Source: Conchocele bisecta (lineage: Eukaryota > Mollusca > Bivalvia > Lucinida > Thyasiridae). Taken from it: 64,000 nucleotides of DNA. Position numbers and translations under genes: made by a program. The notes under the pieces were generated by a model. It had not been told where the DNA came from. It searched no databases and saw only the letters and a list, made by a program, of their open reading frames with translations. The DNA lies in assembly GCA_029237695.1 (NCBI GenBank), contig CM055274.1, positions 21,751,505-21,815,504 on the forward strand, written 5' to 3'. Shown in pieces: positions 45,216-55,752 of this stretch (within the stretch, counting starts at the first letter, position 1; each line of letters begins with the position of its first letter).

Positions 45216-46789
45216 CTGAGCAAAACTAGAAACGTCCCTCCATGTTTAAGGAAAGATTCATCAAAAACCAAAAGGGTTACTATTAAAAATCAGAATGGAA
45301 AAACAAGTTCATTCATTTCTGTATCAAAGCCAATAAATTGCATTTGGATATTTTGTTAAATATTCGAGAGATAACCGGCCAAGGGCGGTAGGGGTCAAAA
45401 TCGAAAATCACAAAAACTCAGAAATGTGTTGCTTAATGTTTAGAGATGGAATTTCAATAAGTAATGTGGCAAATTCAGTAAATCTCGTTAGTACCGAGTG
45501 TGGCCACCATTTGCATGAATGCATGCAATGATCCTACGCCGCATCGACGTGACGTAACGCAATACCAGTGCGTTGGGCAAATTCCTCCATTCCCGTTGTA
45601 ACGCCCGTGTAAGATCGCGAACATTGTCAATCTGATGGTTAGCTCGTGCTTTGCGGCCCAGCTCATCCCATATGTGCTCAATGGGATTGAGATCCGGGGA
45701 GACCGCGGGCCATGGCATGACGTCGACGTTGTTTTGCTGTAAGTATTGAGTGGTGACCCTGGCTACGTGAGGGCGGGCATTGTCGTGCATCAATGTCACA
45801 CCAGGACCATGCTGAAGGATAAATGGTAAGGCATGTGCATTTAGCACATCTGCAACATAACGTTGTGCATTGATGTTGCCCTGTACAACAACCAAATCTG
45901 TCTTCCGGTTTCCCATGATCCCACCCCAGACCATTACGCTCCCTCCCCCAAACCTGTTCTTCTCAACAATGCAACAATCGTGAATCTTTCATTTTTACGC
46001 CTGTATACCCGTAATCTTCCGTCAGCATGACTAACTGTGAACCGAGATTCATCGGTGAAAAAAACTCGATTCCAGTCAGCCCTTCTCCAGTTCAGATGAC
46101 GTCGCGCCCATAACAGTCTGGCAGCACGGTGACGTTGGGTCATTATCTGACCAGTGTACGGGCGGCGTGCCCGAATTGGTTGGGCGTTACGACGTAACCG
46201 GTTGCGAATGGTCTGCCCTGAGACACCGTATCGCCTAGCAGTGACTGTGGCTGCCAATCGACGTTGACGTAAGTGCGTCAACGTAATGTAACGATCGGCT
46301 CTAGCCATCGTTACACGAGGCCTACCAGGTCGCTGCCGGTCGTAAACAGCCCCAGTCCGCTGGTACCGGGCTGCAAGACGATCAATCGTCTTCCGACAGC
46401 AACCAAACCGAGGCGCGACCGCCCTGGCGGCCATCCCACCCGCAAGCATCCCAATTGCCTGATTTCGCTCGTTTTCGGAAAGCCGTGGCATATCGAAAAC
46501 AGTGAAAAATTAAAAAAGTTTTTTAATTTTCCGAATAGCCCCTATCGCATGAATGGTACGACATGAACTGAATCACCTTATCGATGACAAGTATAGCGTG
46601 CACGTGCAAAAAGTGGAAATCAACGTTCCGGTCACTGGCCGCTATGTAGACCGTGTGTATCGGCTAAACTCTACACGATCGTATTCTGAACATCGCCACG
46701 GTTTAAAATACATGTACTTTGAACATGTGGTACATACATAGACAGAGCTACACCGGCTATAAAACAGGGACGTTTCTAGTTTTGTTGAG
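45216..46789 (-). mobile_element. Tc1-like DD34E transposon, full length (1,574 bp)
   Basis: Inverted ends CTGAGCAAAACTAGAAACGT and CTCAACAAAACTAGAAACGT (about 24 bp through CCCT) with TA on both sides (45214-45215 and 46790-46791). The transposase gene fills most of the element on the minus strand. The left flank is block A and the right flank is the middle of a TTAA MITE, so the insertion sits at a junction between unrelated sequences. Confidence 0.9.
45488..46491 (-). pseudogene. Tc1-like transposase with one frameshift
   Basis: The first part (from ATG at 46491) has two helix-turn-helix DNA-binding domains (residues about 10-50 and 75-125) joined by a GRPR AT-hook-like motif. The DDE catalytic domain has the first Asp in FTDESRF, the second in HDNARPHVAR and Glu in PDLNPIEHIWDELGR, with 34 residues between the second Asp and the Glu. 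The reading frame shifts near 45981 (after ERFT), where one base appears to be missing. No stop codons occur otherwise, and it ends at TAA 45488. This is a recently inactive copy. The combined length of about 335 codons matches the family. Confidence 0.9.
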
Positions 46790-47235
46790 TATACATAAAA
46801 TTGTGTCACCATTCCACCAGTTATAACAATTACAAGTGCCCGCTAGACAGATATAATCATTTAGTAATAAATATTTAACTGATAGTGACGTGTGATGGTA
46901 TCAGGCTATTTTAATATGCAAATGAGGCATGATATATTTTAATTATTTATACCAAATGCGTCACATGAAAAAATAATATTTTTGACAGATTATAAAGTAT
47001 GATCATTGCACATCAAAATTTAAATACAGATAATAAATAGCAATGTCGTTAACATTTTAATGAAACACGGTTATCGCCCCTGATATCAGTGTGAAAATTT
47101 ACATCTAATATAAAATGTATAATAATGCCAATCAATACGTGGGGTAATGGCGAATGAATGTTTATTTTGCCTGAAAATGTCTCAGATGATGTCCCTGATA
47201 TAAAGAACATGTGCCTACTGAGTGGGCATGTACCT
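46790..47235. mobile_element. TTAA-target MITE, copy 3, left end missing
   Basis: It has the right end GAGTGGGCATGTACCT and TTAA at 47236-47239, followed by CGTCCC as in blocks D at 18098 and 32937. About 35 bp of the left end is absent because the sequence starts at the TA of the Tc1 insertion. Confidence 0.7.
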
Positions 47236-47945
47236 TTAACGTCCCTTATTTGGGGGTGAGGGGGCGACCCACTTGTGTACATAATTGTGGTTGTGACTGA
47301 AGAAATGGGACGCATGGGATTTGTGACCAGTGTAGCTCATGATTATCTAGTACATGTAAAAAGCCTGCTAACGATCTATATTGCTTTTTAGACGTGCGTT
47401 TCATGGATTGAATTGCGAACAGTGCAAATCCTGATCAAACGGTGTGGATACATAGGTCGCAAAACCCATAAGCCCCATATATCCAGTTACAGCCACATAT
47501 ACATAGTAATTCGGTACAGGAATATTGGATTGCAAACCAATAGGCAATGCGGGTAATTTCAGTATAGAAAATAGCAAGCAATTGAGTTCTAATGTTCTAA
47601 TGTATGGCACTTGCAAATAGTGAGAGCCGTCATTGTGGTCATTTATGAGTTTTCTTCTTCATGACACGACATATTAGCATCGTATATGATTGGTGTGGCC
47701 TTGCCTGGCATGGCGTGGCGTTTGCACGGCATAGTGTGACGCGACATCATTGTATCTGATTGGTATAATGTGTCCTGTTACAATGTTGTGTGTGCGTGTG
47801 TGCACCTACCGGCTGTTCTGATCATTGCGCGATCTCCTTTTGAAGATAACCTAGTACAATGCAGTATATTTGGTAAGATGTTACCATCAAGTAATGTATT
47901 ACACATTTTCTACAAAAGTTATGTAAGTCGTATGCCGTTTAACGA
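47236..47945. repeat. Duplicated block D, copy 3
   Basis: Homologous to 18096-18600 and 32935-33200. Includes the CCCATAAGCCCC repeat at about 47465. No gene. Confidence 0.5.
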
Positions 47946-48246
47946 CAATACAATTTATCAATTACTACATGAATGAACCCGTGAAGAAAGACCACATGTG
48001 AACAAAGGTCAGATTTTTCTCTTCCCATGGCTGGCCTTTATTCACAGGTTTGACTATATATACATGTGCATGTACTTTAGCTGTACGAGTGAATATGCAC
48101 TGTTTAAAATACATGTATGGGTATGAGCAGTAATGAGGCAGACTATACTGACACATTTTATTTGTGTTTATTCCATTGGCAGTACTTAGTATTTACCATG
48201 GCATGGATTAGTTATCTGTAATCCATAGAACTGTAACGGAACTCAG

Positions 48247-48647
48247 CTATGTCGCATGTAATAAGACTCCTGTAAAACGGACGGCTCGTGGAACACCTGC
48301 ATATGTAAAATCACCATGTGTGCCGCTGTGTCTGACCCAGACGGCATCGCCTGTCTGTAGCTCCAGTAACGTGGTGCTGGAGGCGCAGTCTGCATATTGT
48401 ATGTCCCCGGCGAGGATATCCTTCACGGACACGGCGTTCTTCATCAGAACCAGGTCTATGTAGTGGCCGCTCTTCGAGCATGCGGATACGGAGAAGAGGT
48501 ATGTACCGACGTACGGTGCTGTGAATGTGCCGTTGACAGTGCTGTATGCGTTGCCCTCATTCATTGACACGTCGTTGAAGATGATACTTTGGTTGGTCGC
48601 AGGGTACATGTATGACTTCAAATAGGCGCTAGCTGCGACAAACAGTC
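48247..48647 (-). CDS. C1q-domain terminal exon, locus 4
   Basis: A 401-bp exon with acceptor TTTTCAG/GA in phase 1, fully open to TAG at 48247. It reads LFVAASAYLKS, GTFTAPYVGTYLFSVSACS, HYIDLVLM, DCASSTTLLEL, GDAVWVRHSGT and RFTGVLLHAT: an intact C1q fold with both conserved Cys. It is more diverged than locus 2 is from locus 3 in the first strands (YMYPATNQS). No matching exon 1 was found up to 64000, so the first exon may have been lost, be very diverged, or lie outside. AATAAA at 48167-48172 is 75 bases after the stop. Confidence 0.75.
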
Positions 48648-48766
48648 CTGAAAATATTGTACCATGAACATGTAGATTATTTCATATCAGTTTCCATTCA
48701 AATTACCAAATTTCAAAATTACTAGTACATGACAAAGTTCAAGGCATGCTGCTGCGAAAAGGTATA

Positions 48767-49027
48767 TGAGACACGCCAAGTGATTTTGTACCTTCGGAAA
48801 TTTGCGTCATTCCATTAAATACGTTTACAAAATTTACAATATTATTCATAGATAAAGTCAAAAGTTGACAAAATGTTCAGAGTACATGTGGAATATAATT
48901 CCGCATATACCCTAATAATGTTGTCATCTTTTGACGCCATTTACGGAAACTATTTTAAAGTTTGTAAACGTATTTCATTAAATTACGCAGATTTCCGAAG
49001 GTACAAAAGAACACATGGCGTGTCTCA
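48767..49027. mobile_element. MITE with long inverted ends, TGAGACACGCCA family
   Basis: Ends TGAGACACGCCAAGTGATTT and the inverse, with about 65 bp of arm similarity (GTACCTTCGGAAAT, AATACGTTTACAAA) and 261 bp in total. It lies in the presumed intron of C1q locus 4. Confidence 0.7.
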
Positions 49028-49050
49028 ATTATCACGGCATTTAAGGCAGT

Positions 49051-52000
49051 TGTAGAGTGGGTGGGGTTTCTGACTCATTTTGAAAAGCTAAATATCATGG
49101 TATTATTATTGATATATCTACGCTATGTAGCTAATATAATGATGATTCAGGCATATCATTTCATATGTTCACTAAGAAAAAAATGCGTGATAGCTTGTAT
49201 GGTCATATGAATAAATCTAGTAGCTTGACACAAGTGTGGGAAGACATGCCCGGCAACCTTGCTCATAGAGTCTGGCAGCCTTATTTGCATGATTATGGAA
49301 GTGATTATTTCACTCTTTCGTGTAAAGAGGAATCTGTTATGATAGCATTGACGACCCATATCTGGCATCCCTATGTGTCCTATATTTGTTTATATTCCAA
49401 GTCTGGCAAGTTGACACGTTCATGATTTCTCTCTGAGGGTGGCCATTTTTGGCAGATCGATTTAGAATGGCAAAATTAAGGTTTTTAATCAGATATTCAT
49501 GAGGTTTGGTTTCTAAATCATAATTAATGTGTAAGATGAACGTTCATTTCCCGATTTGGTTGATTTTAAGGAAAACCTCATGTTGAAGTGAATGGAAAAA
49601 ATCGCCGGCGTCTGCACACCAAAACTGTTTGATAAAGTTATTAAATCACCAAAAACCATTTTGGATTACCTGTGTAAATACCAAGATAGATATATAAACT
49701 AAATATGTGGGATGTGCCAGATAGTTTTGAGCTGTTTTAATGTGTGAAAGTGTCAAAAGTCTCATGATGATGACGTCATTTCTGGCGATCTCGCAAGTCT
49801 GGCAAGATGGCTGACTTTTTTGACAGATTTGCCCGACGTCATGAGGCGTCATGTGGTTCGGTTTTAGAACCAATAAATATAACCCAAATGGCTAGAATCG
49901 ATGGTTCAGCTCATAAGAGCAAAATATAACATCTATGTGGCTTATTCAGTAGTCGTCACCTGAATGTAACAAGTAACCGTCATGGTCTTGTTGTAGAATA
50001 ACACAAATTGAATACCTGAATAAACATCATCCATTGACTCTCCATATGCCATCCTGACACAACAACACACTGTAAGACCGTTCGCTTGCTTTCGTTACAC
50101 GTTGTGTCAGAAGAGTGGAATTGACTGTTTTGACAGCTGAATCAAAGTACCCGACTTGATTGTAAAGCTCCACAGACAAAATAATACAATTACTGGAAAC
50201 TAACTAGAAATTGTGAAAATGAACTAAATGAGTGGAACTGCATAATTACTTTGTATTACAGATTGCATTTGACTAGTAACTACTCATAAGGACATTAAGT
50301 AATTGGCTTAACCCAGGACAAATTGCAACACACATTTTGTTGTAAGTGTGTTCAAATAAGAAAAGTTGCAATAGAAAATTTCTTGAAAATACAAATTTTC
50401 TTTGTGGATATATTTAGCTTTTGTAATTTAACTCAACTATAACCACAAGTAACTTAACTATGTCAAACACAAATTCGGCCAGTAACGAAATACGGCCACA
50501 GCTGAACCCACACTACCAGAAGAACATGACAAGTATTGGGCGTGCGACAACAGTGGCATGGACAACAATGATGGAGATCATGAAACGACACCAATAAGAT
50601 AGCAGAGAAGACAACTAGCAGCGAATAAGAATGACAGCGACAGAGAGAGAACGACAAGGACGGCAAATCGTAGACCTGCATCATAACATGATATGAGACA
50701 ACTTGCGGATACGCGTAGTGACCATGACAGTTACATGTATGCGGCATTACCATCCATGGACAACGATATACACGCAGACATCAAGGAATGTTCTCATATG
50801 ACCAAGGAACGACTAGACAGACTCGAACTACAGCAGCAAAATGAGCAATATGTTATGATGAAACGCATCAATGGGAATATCAAACAGATATCAACCCAGG
50901 ACATGTCTACGAATTACCTGAACTTTTGAGTACCACGCCGGATCATTCTTCTACGATTCGGAACATTCCATCAGAAGGGGTGCGTACATGTGCAGTTGAA
51001 GTAGAACAAGTGTTCAAAGTATGTATTGTTAGACTGTTTTATTAATGTTAAATGTTACTGAATGGACTTGAACAAGCTGTAGAAACACATTAGTCAGTCT
51101 AGAATTTGGCAATAAATAAGAACATGAAATAATGAAGATACATAAACTCTACATTAGGACACTAAACACATGGATATGTTTTACACTGGTGGATTTAATT
51201 GATCAATGGTGATCATGGACAGAGTGAAGCATTGTGCACAATGTGGTATTTTAGAAATCGGTAGGGTGTGGCCTGGTCGACCATAGGCTATGCTGGTCGT
51301 AATTAACTGTTTGTGTGGTACTGATGGAAGCTGATAACTAGGGAATACTTATCCAACGGAATCTAGATTATCCTTTCATCGACATAGGGCTACAAAAACA
51401 GGGCTAATAGTAACTTCGGTAATATTGAAATCAGATACACTGTGTATCGATGAGGAAGCATCTTTCACGGGATGCTGAAATTCGTACTCATGAATCAAAT
51501 TGTTGAAATAAATGTGTAAAAGCTAACTTTCTAATGTCCTGAAGTATAGAAACTATTTGGCAACAGTTCGGTCTGCAAGTAAATTCAATATTTAGAATAA
51601 GTCATAGATGTAACCCAATAACGTTACATTGTCGTATTAGTCGACTTGCAACAGTTATCGTACACTGCATGGAATGACTCGTAGATGATCCATGGATGAT
51701 TGAAAAACATCATTCTGCAAAGCCTATCACCGAAGTCAGAGCGAATATTTTATTGAGACTCACATACTATCAAATCCCATGGTATCCAATCTAGTACTTA
51801 CTCTATAGTGCACACAATTTAAAGAATTTGGCAGACACTTTAATATGGTCAATTCTGTTTTGTTATTTCAGTTTGAACTTTGTGTTATTCAAGATAAATA
51901 AGAATTATATATTTTAAGAAGGGGAGAGTGTAACAGAATATAACATGAGTGTAATTATAACCCCCATACAAAGTGAGTGGGTGGGGTATATGACTCATTT

Positions 52001-52144
52001 CGGCAATCTAAATATGGTATTATTATTGATATATCTACACTATGTATCTAATATAATGGTAATTCAGGCATATAATTTCAGATTTTTACTAAGACAAACA
52101 GGTTTGATAGCTTAAATAGTCATAGGAAGAAATCTCATTACTTA
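49051..52144 (+). mobile_element. LTR-retrotransposon remnant without pol
   Basis: Direct repeats at 49055-49224 and 51975-52144 share GAGTGGGTGGGG, TATTATTATTGATATATCTA and ATTCAGGCATAT. A polypurine tract AAGAAGGGGAGAG (51916-51928) precedes TGTAACAG, a typical LTR start, and the presumed left LTR ends TTACA at about 50099, followed by GTTGTGTCAGAAGAGTGG, which resembles a Gypsy-type primer binding site. A short ATG-led frame at 50460 (44 codons) and another at 50693-50929 with a coiled-coil-like stretch may be gag remnants. No protease, reverse transcriptase or integrase motif is visible in the 1.8-kb interior. The left LTR start and right LTR end are incomplete. Confidence 0.55.
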
Positions 52145-52674
52145 TTTTTATTTCACATTTATAAAGATACACAAGTATATGGATAGATACATGACATGAG
52201 AAACAAAGTTGTTTTGTCTATCGAGGAAAATAGATTGAAATCAAGAAGATGGATAGGTTGAGATGTAGCATATATAGGCATGTTTGATATGGGAAAAATA
52301 ATAAGCTGTGTGTCAGCTTAGAAAAAGACATATTCAATTGTACATGTAAATAAAATATTCACATACAGAATTACAATACACGATATTTTCTGTTTGTATG
52401 CCACATATTACACGTGAGACATGGTCCCTACCCCTTGATACTAATATGTAAAACAGAACCAATGTTTGTGGTAGGTAAATGAGTTAGTTACATGTAGATG
52501 TTATTTTTGGTCTGCTAGTATAATATTAAACAACAATATGTCCCCATTTGTTAATGTGTATGTCCAATTTTCCTCTTCCTTTGGCTATAATTTCCTCAAC
52601 TGTGATACTATGATTCAAGTATCGTATACAATTATTGAAACACAAGTTGATTTTCTGGTGTTTACATTTATATA
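52145..52674. other. AT-rich spacer
   Basis: Nothing recognised apart from being between the LTR element and the Tc1 element. Confidence 0.35.
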
Positions 52675-52676
52675 TA

Positions 52677-54176
52677 CTGATGAGCTTTAGAAACGCAACA
52701 CCTATATATGTAGGTACATATCTTTACATTTTAATGCGTTTTTTTGCAAATCAAACATTCCTCATTTACGAAGAATGTCAACTAGAGCCAAAGTTGCTCA
52801 ACTATCATCTTGTCGCTTAAAACGTCCACTGAACGAGGCAGGGGTCAGCACATTTCACTCACCTTTTAATAGCGATTGTGTCCACCACGTGTTTCAATCA
52901 CAGCACGAAGACGCTCCCTCATGGATCCTGTCAGACGTCGAATGGTACGTCGGGGGATGTTGTTCCACTCCTCCTTCAATGCGGCACCCAACTGTCTGAC
53001 GTTTACTGGTTGGTTTTGACGTTGACGTAACTTTCTCCCCAGTTCATCCCATACGTGCTCTATCGGGTTTAAGTCGGGGGAAACGGCTGGCCAGCCCATC
53101 ACATCAATACGACTGTCTCTGAGAAAGTCCTGGGTCAATCTTGCAGAATGAGCGCGAGCGTTATCCTGTTGCAACGTCAGGCGTTGATTGCGGCCATGAC
53201 GTCGAAGGAGTGGAATCACGACTGGATTGAGAATCTCGTCAATGTAGCGTCGGGCAGTGAGAGTTCCATTCACAATGATCAACTCAGAACGAAATCCACT
53301 ATTTATGGCACCCCAAACCATGACGCTTCCGCCGCCAAATCGGTTACGTTCGATCACACAGTTGTCGGCAAACCGTTCGTTCTTTCGACGGTATATTCGT
53401 GTTCGGCCATCAGCAAAACTCAAGGCTCATCCGAGAAAACCACTTTATCCCAGTTTTGACGTTGTACGTTCAGTTTATGTTCAGCCCAGCGACGTCTAAT
53501 CAGTCGGTGACGTCTCGTCAATATCTGGCCCTTGTATGGTCTCCGACACCGAATTCCAAGTTGTTTGAGTCTCCTGCTGACAGTGAAACGACTAATGTTC
53601 CTTCCGTGTCTCCCAACGACGGTTCTACCGGTTGAAACTGCCGTAACAAAGCGATTCCGCAGATGACGTTGACGTATGAATACGTCCTGCCGTTGCGTCG
53701 TCACTCGCGGTTGGCCTGGTCTAGGACGGTCCTTGGTGCTGCCTGTCACTAAAAATCTCTGATTGAGTCGAGAAATTGTCGAAACATTGACGTTAAAGCG
53801 TCTCGCAGCATCACGTTGACTTATGCCAGACTGCAACATGCCGATAATTTGGTTCCTGGAATCGGAATCGAGACGCGGCATCTTCAAGACAGGTCTAAAC
53901 TTACAAATTCCTGGCAAAATTGTTAGCCCCGACCACAAGGATATCATATACACACTGATTTACTAGCGAAATTAAATTGCACGGGCAAGCCACGCCACAA
54001 AAGCATTCGTGCACGTGCTGCTAATGCGGGCTATTGAAACAGCGGACAAGTGGGAGAACCGGTTTGCCGTGTGTAGTGTGGAAAATAATGAATATGGGTA
54101 ATCATAAAATTGATGAATTTCATATATATTATAAAATATCGCAACATATAGGTGTTGCGTTTCTAAAGCTCTTCAG
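52677..54176 (-). mobile_element. Second Tc1-like DD34E transposon (1,500 bp)
   Basis: Inverted ends CTGATGAGCTTTAGAAACGC and CTGAAGAGCTTTAGAAACGC (about 31 bp through AACACCTATAT), with TA at 52675-52676 and 54177-54178. A different subfamily from 45216-46789, to judge by the termini and transposase. Confidence 0.9.
52866..53881 (-). pseudogene. Tc1-like transposase, second subfamily, one small deletion
   Basis: The likely ATG is at 53881 (MPRLDSDSRNQIIGMLQSGI). Two helix-turn-helix domains (ISQRDAARRFNVNVSTISRL and the KQLGIRCRRPYKG region) are joined by a GQPR linker. The catalytic motifs are FSDE, QQDNARAHSAR and PDLNPIEHVWDELGR, with 34 residues between the second Asp and the Glu. Directly after FSDE (about 53425) several bases are missing relative to the other element, the frame shifts, and a TGA follows in the first frame. 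The rest is open to TAA at 52866. One event inactivated an otherwise complete gene. Confidence 0.88.
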
Positions 54177-54320
54177 TATATATAGTACTTGGCTTGGAGA
54201 AAATATATTGCAATTGTTCTTTTTGTGTATGCCTGTTTCGACATTTCCAAATGAAATTGTGTAAACATCTATTTCCACTGGAATGTCTTTGTCTATTAAG
54301 AAGAGATTCATTTGTGACCA

Positions 54321-54385
54321 GAACGTTTGACCGATTGACCAGGAGCTACACTGGTCTTGGTGTGACGGCCGATTAATCACGAGAT
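54321..54385. repeat. Isolated relic of the 38-bp satellite
   Basis: About 1.6 diverged monomers: TTTGACCGATTGACCAGGAG and CTGGTCTTGGTGTGACGGCC followed by GATTAATCACGAG match the array consensus at most positions. It lies 42 kb from the main array. Confidence 0.55.
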
Positions 54386-54394
54386 TACGACCTT

Positions 54395-54520
54395 TATGTT
54401 AGTGCATAGTAATGTTTAAGTTCGTGCACTTCGTAGTTTAGGTTCGTGCATGGAGATGTTTTACATTCGTGCACGACTAGTGTACCTATCGTGCACCTTA
54501 TATACACTGGGCTGTTACCT
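54395..54520. mobile_element. GTGCAC-rich element end, solo fragment
   Basis: This matches the right end of 30078-31266 (TAGTGCATAGTA, TTCGTGCACTTCGTAG, GTTACCT then TTAG at 54521). The rest of the element is absent. Confidence 0.55.
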
Positions 54521-54705
54521 TTAGCGCAAGCGCCCATGTGATATGATGCAATGGCCAAATGATAAGGAGCAGTACTGGTCGCATACAGATATGATCTATC
54601 CACCTGATCTAGTAACACGCATACAGCCTGATACATATCTACACTGTTACCTAGAAGCATAAAAGATGTGTCCCTGACAGCATGACTGATATTTAAGTAG
54701 GAAAC

Positions 54706-54830
54706 AATTAAGAAAAATAAGGAATTACAATCATTACATATTAATTATTTATTAATGTTATAGATATTAATTATTATATAATATTAATTAATTATGATAA
54801 TTCCTATAATTCATTATTTTTCTTCACAAC
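54706..54830. repeat. AT-rich imperfect hairpin
   Basis: AATTAAGAAAAATAAGGAAT pairs with the inverse of ATTCATTATTTTTCTTC around a core of TTAATTATT repeats. Probably a MITE. Confidence 0.5.
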
Positions 54831-55025
54831 TTTCAAATCGACATGTAGCAATCATACACTATTAGTTCAGTAGAACAGAATGGAGAAGAACAATGTTTTT
54901 GATATGTTTATATATAAACATGCGATTCACTATGTTTATTTGTGAAGGAAAAGGAAAAATCACCACGACTAACACGGTATTGAAATATTAGGTAATACTG
55001 TGTAAAAACGCACACTGTTGATGTA

Positions 55026-55125
55026 CAGTGGGGTCAGCGTGTAAGTGCACACACGAACGAACACGACAGGCTGGTTCCAACCTGTCAAGTTCGTTCGTGT
55101 GTGCACTCACACGCTGACCCCACTG
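55026..55125. mobile_element. 100-bp palindromic MITE, copy 3
   Basis: TA at 55024-55025 and 55126-55127. Arms as in copies 1 and 2. It is inserted right beside the mariner relic that follows. Confidence 0.8.
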
Positions 55126-55129
55126 TATA

Positions 55130-55216
55130 AACTTTCCCACTGAGTAGTCCATTGGATTACAGTCCGGACTTTGTGGCGGCCACTCATCTTGTTTGATGAA
55201 CTCTGGGGTAGCATCC
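55130..55216 (-). pseudogene. Mariner transposase relic 1
   Basis: About 25 codons on the minus strand give EFIKQDEWPPQSPDCNPMDY, the region around the last catalytic Asp of mariner-type (DD34D-like) transposases (WPPxSPDLNPLDYxxW). Nothing else of the gene remains. The MITE at 55026-55125 lies immediately downstream. Confidence 0.6.
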
Positions 55217-55570
55217 TACACATAAGATTGTGTTTTATTACACTCTTGCAAATTATTTGCACGGGTTTCGCTGTGAGAGAAAACCCGTAATCTACTCCTT
55301 ACAAATAATACACCGTGAAGAGAACACCGTAATTGCGCGCCTGTTTTCTTGGAAACCACGAGCTACCATGCAAAATGTTTACTTGTAATTACAGTAAAAA
55401 TAAAGTTATTTGAAAGTTTGGAAAGGGTGTCGACTAATCTAGAATGTTAATATGATTGAACACATTCGAAACGTGCACTCAAGTGTATCTGACTCATAGA
55501 AACAGAACGTAACGTCAAAACGCGGGAAAACACGTCATTGTATAGTTATTCATGCGCACATCACAATTCA
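55217..55570. other. Stretch without recognised features
   Basis: No exon or repeat identified. Confidence 0.3.
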
Positions 55571-55572
55571 TA

Positions 55573-55622
55573 TTGATGATGATGCTGTTTATGATGGGGA
55601 TGATGATGATGATGATGAAACA

Positions 55623-55653
<31 letters not shown>

Positions 55654-55677
55654 TACGATGAAGAAGATGATGAAACA

Positions 55678-55732
<55 letters not shown>

Positions 55733-55752
55733 TATGATGAAGAAGAAGATGA
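55573..55752. repeat. (GAT)n compound microsatellite with internal duplication
   Basis: GAT-rich tract in which GATGAAACAGATGATGATG and GACGATAATGATGATGTA occur twice, then GATGAAGAA. ORFs of poly-Asp, poly-Met, poly-Ser or poly-His on both strands derive from the repeat. Confidence 0.9.

Noticed and set aside
49165..49425. 86-codon ORF with Trp/Tyr-rich sequence
   Set aside because: It lies within the presumed left LTR and has no match to retroelement proteins that I can see.
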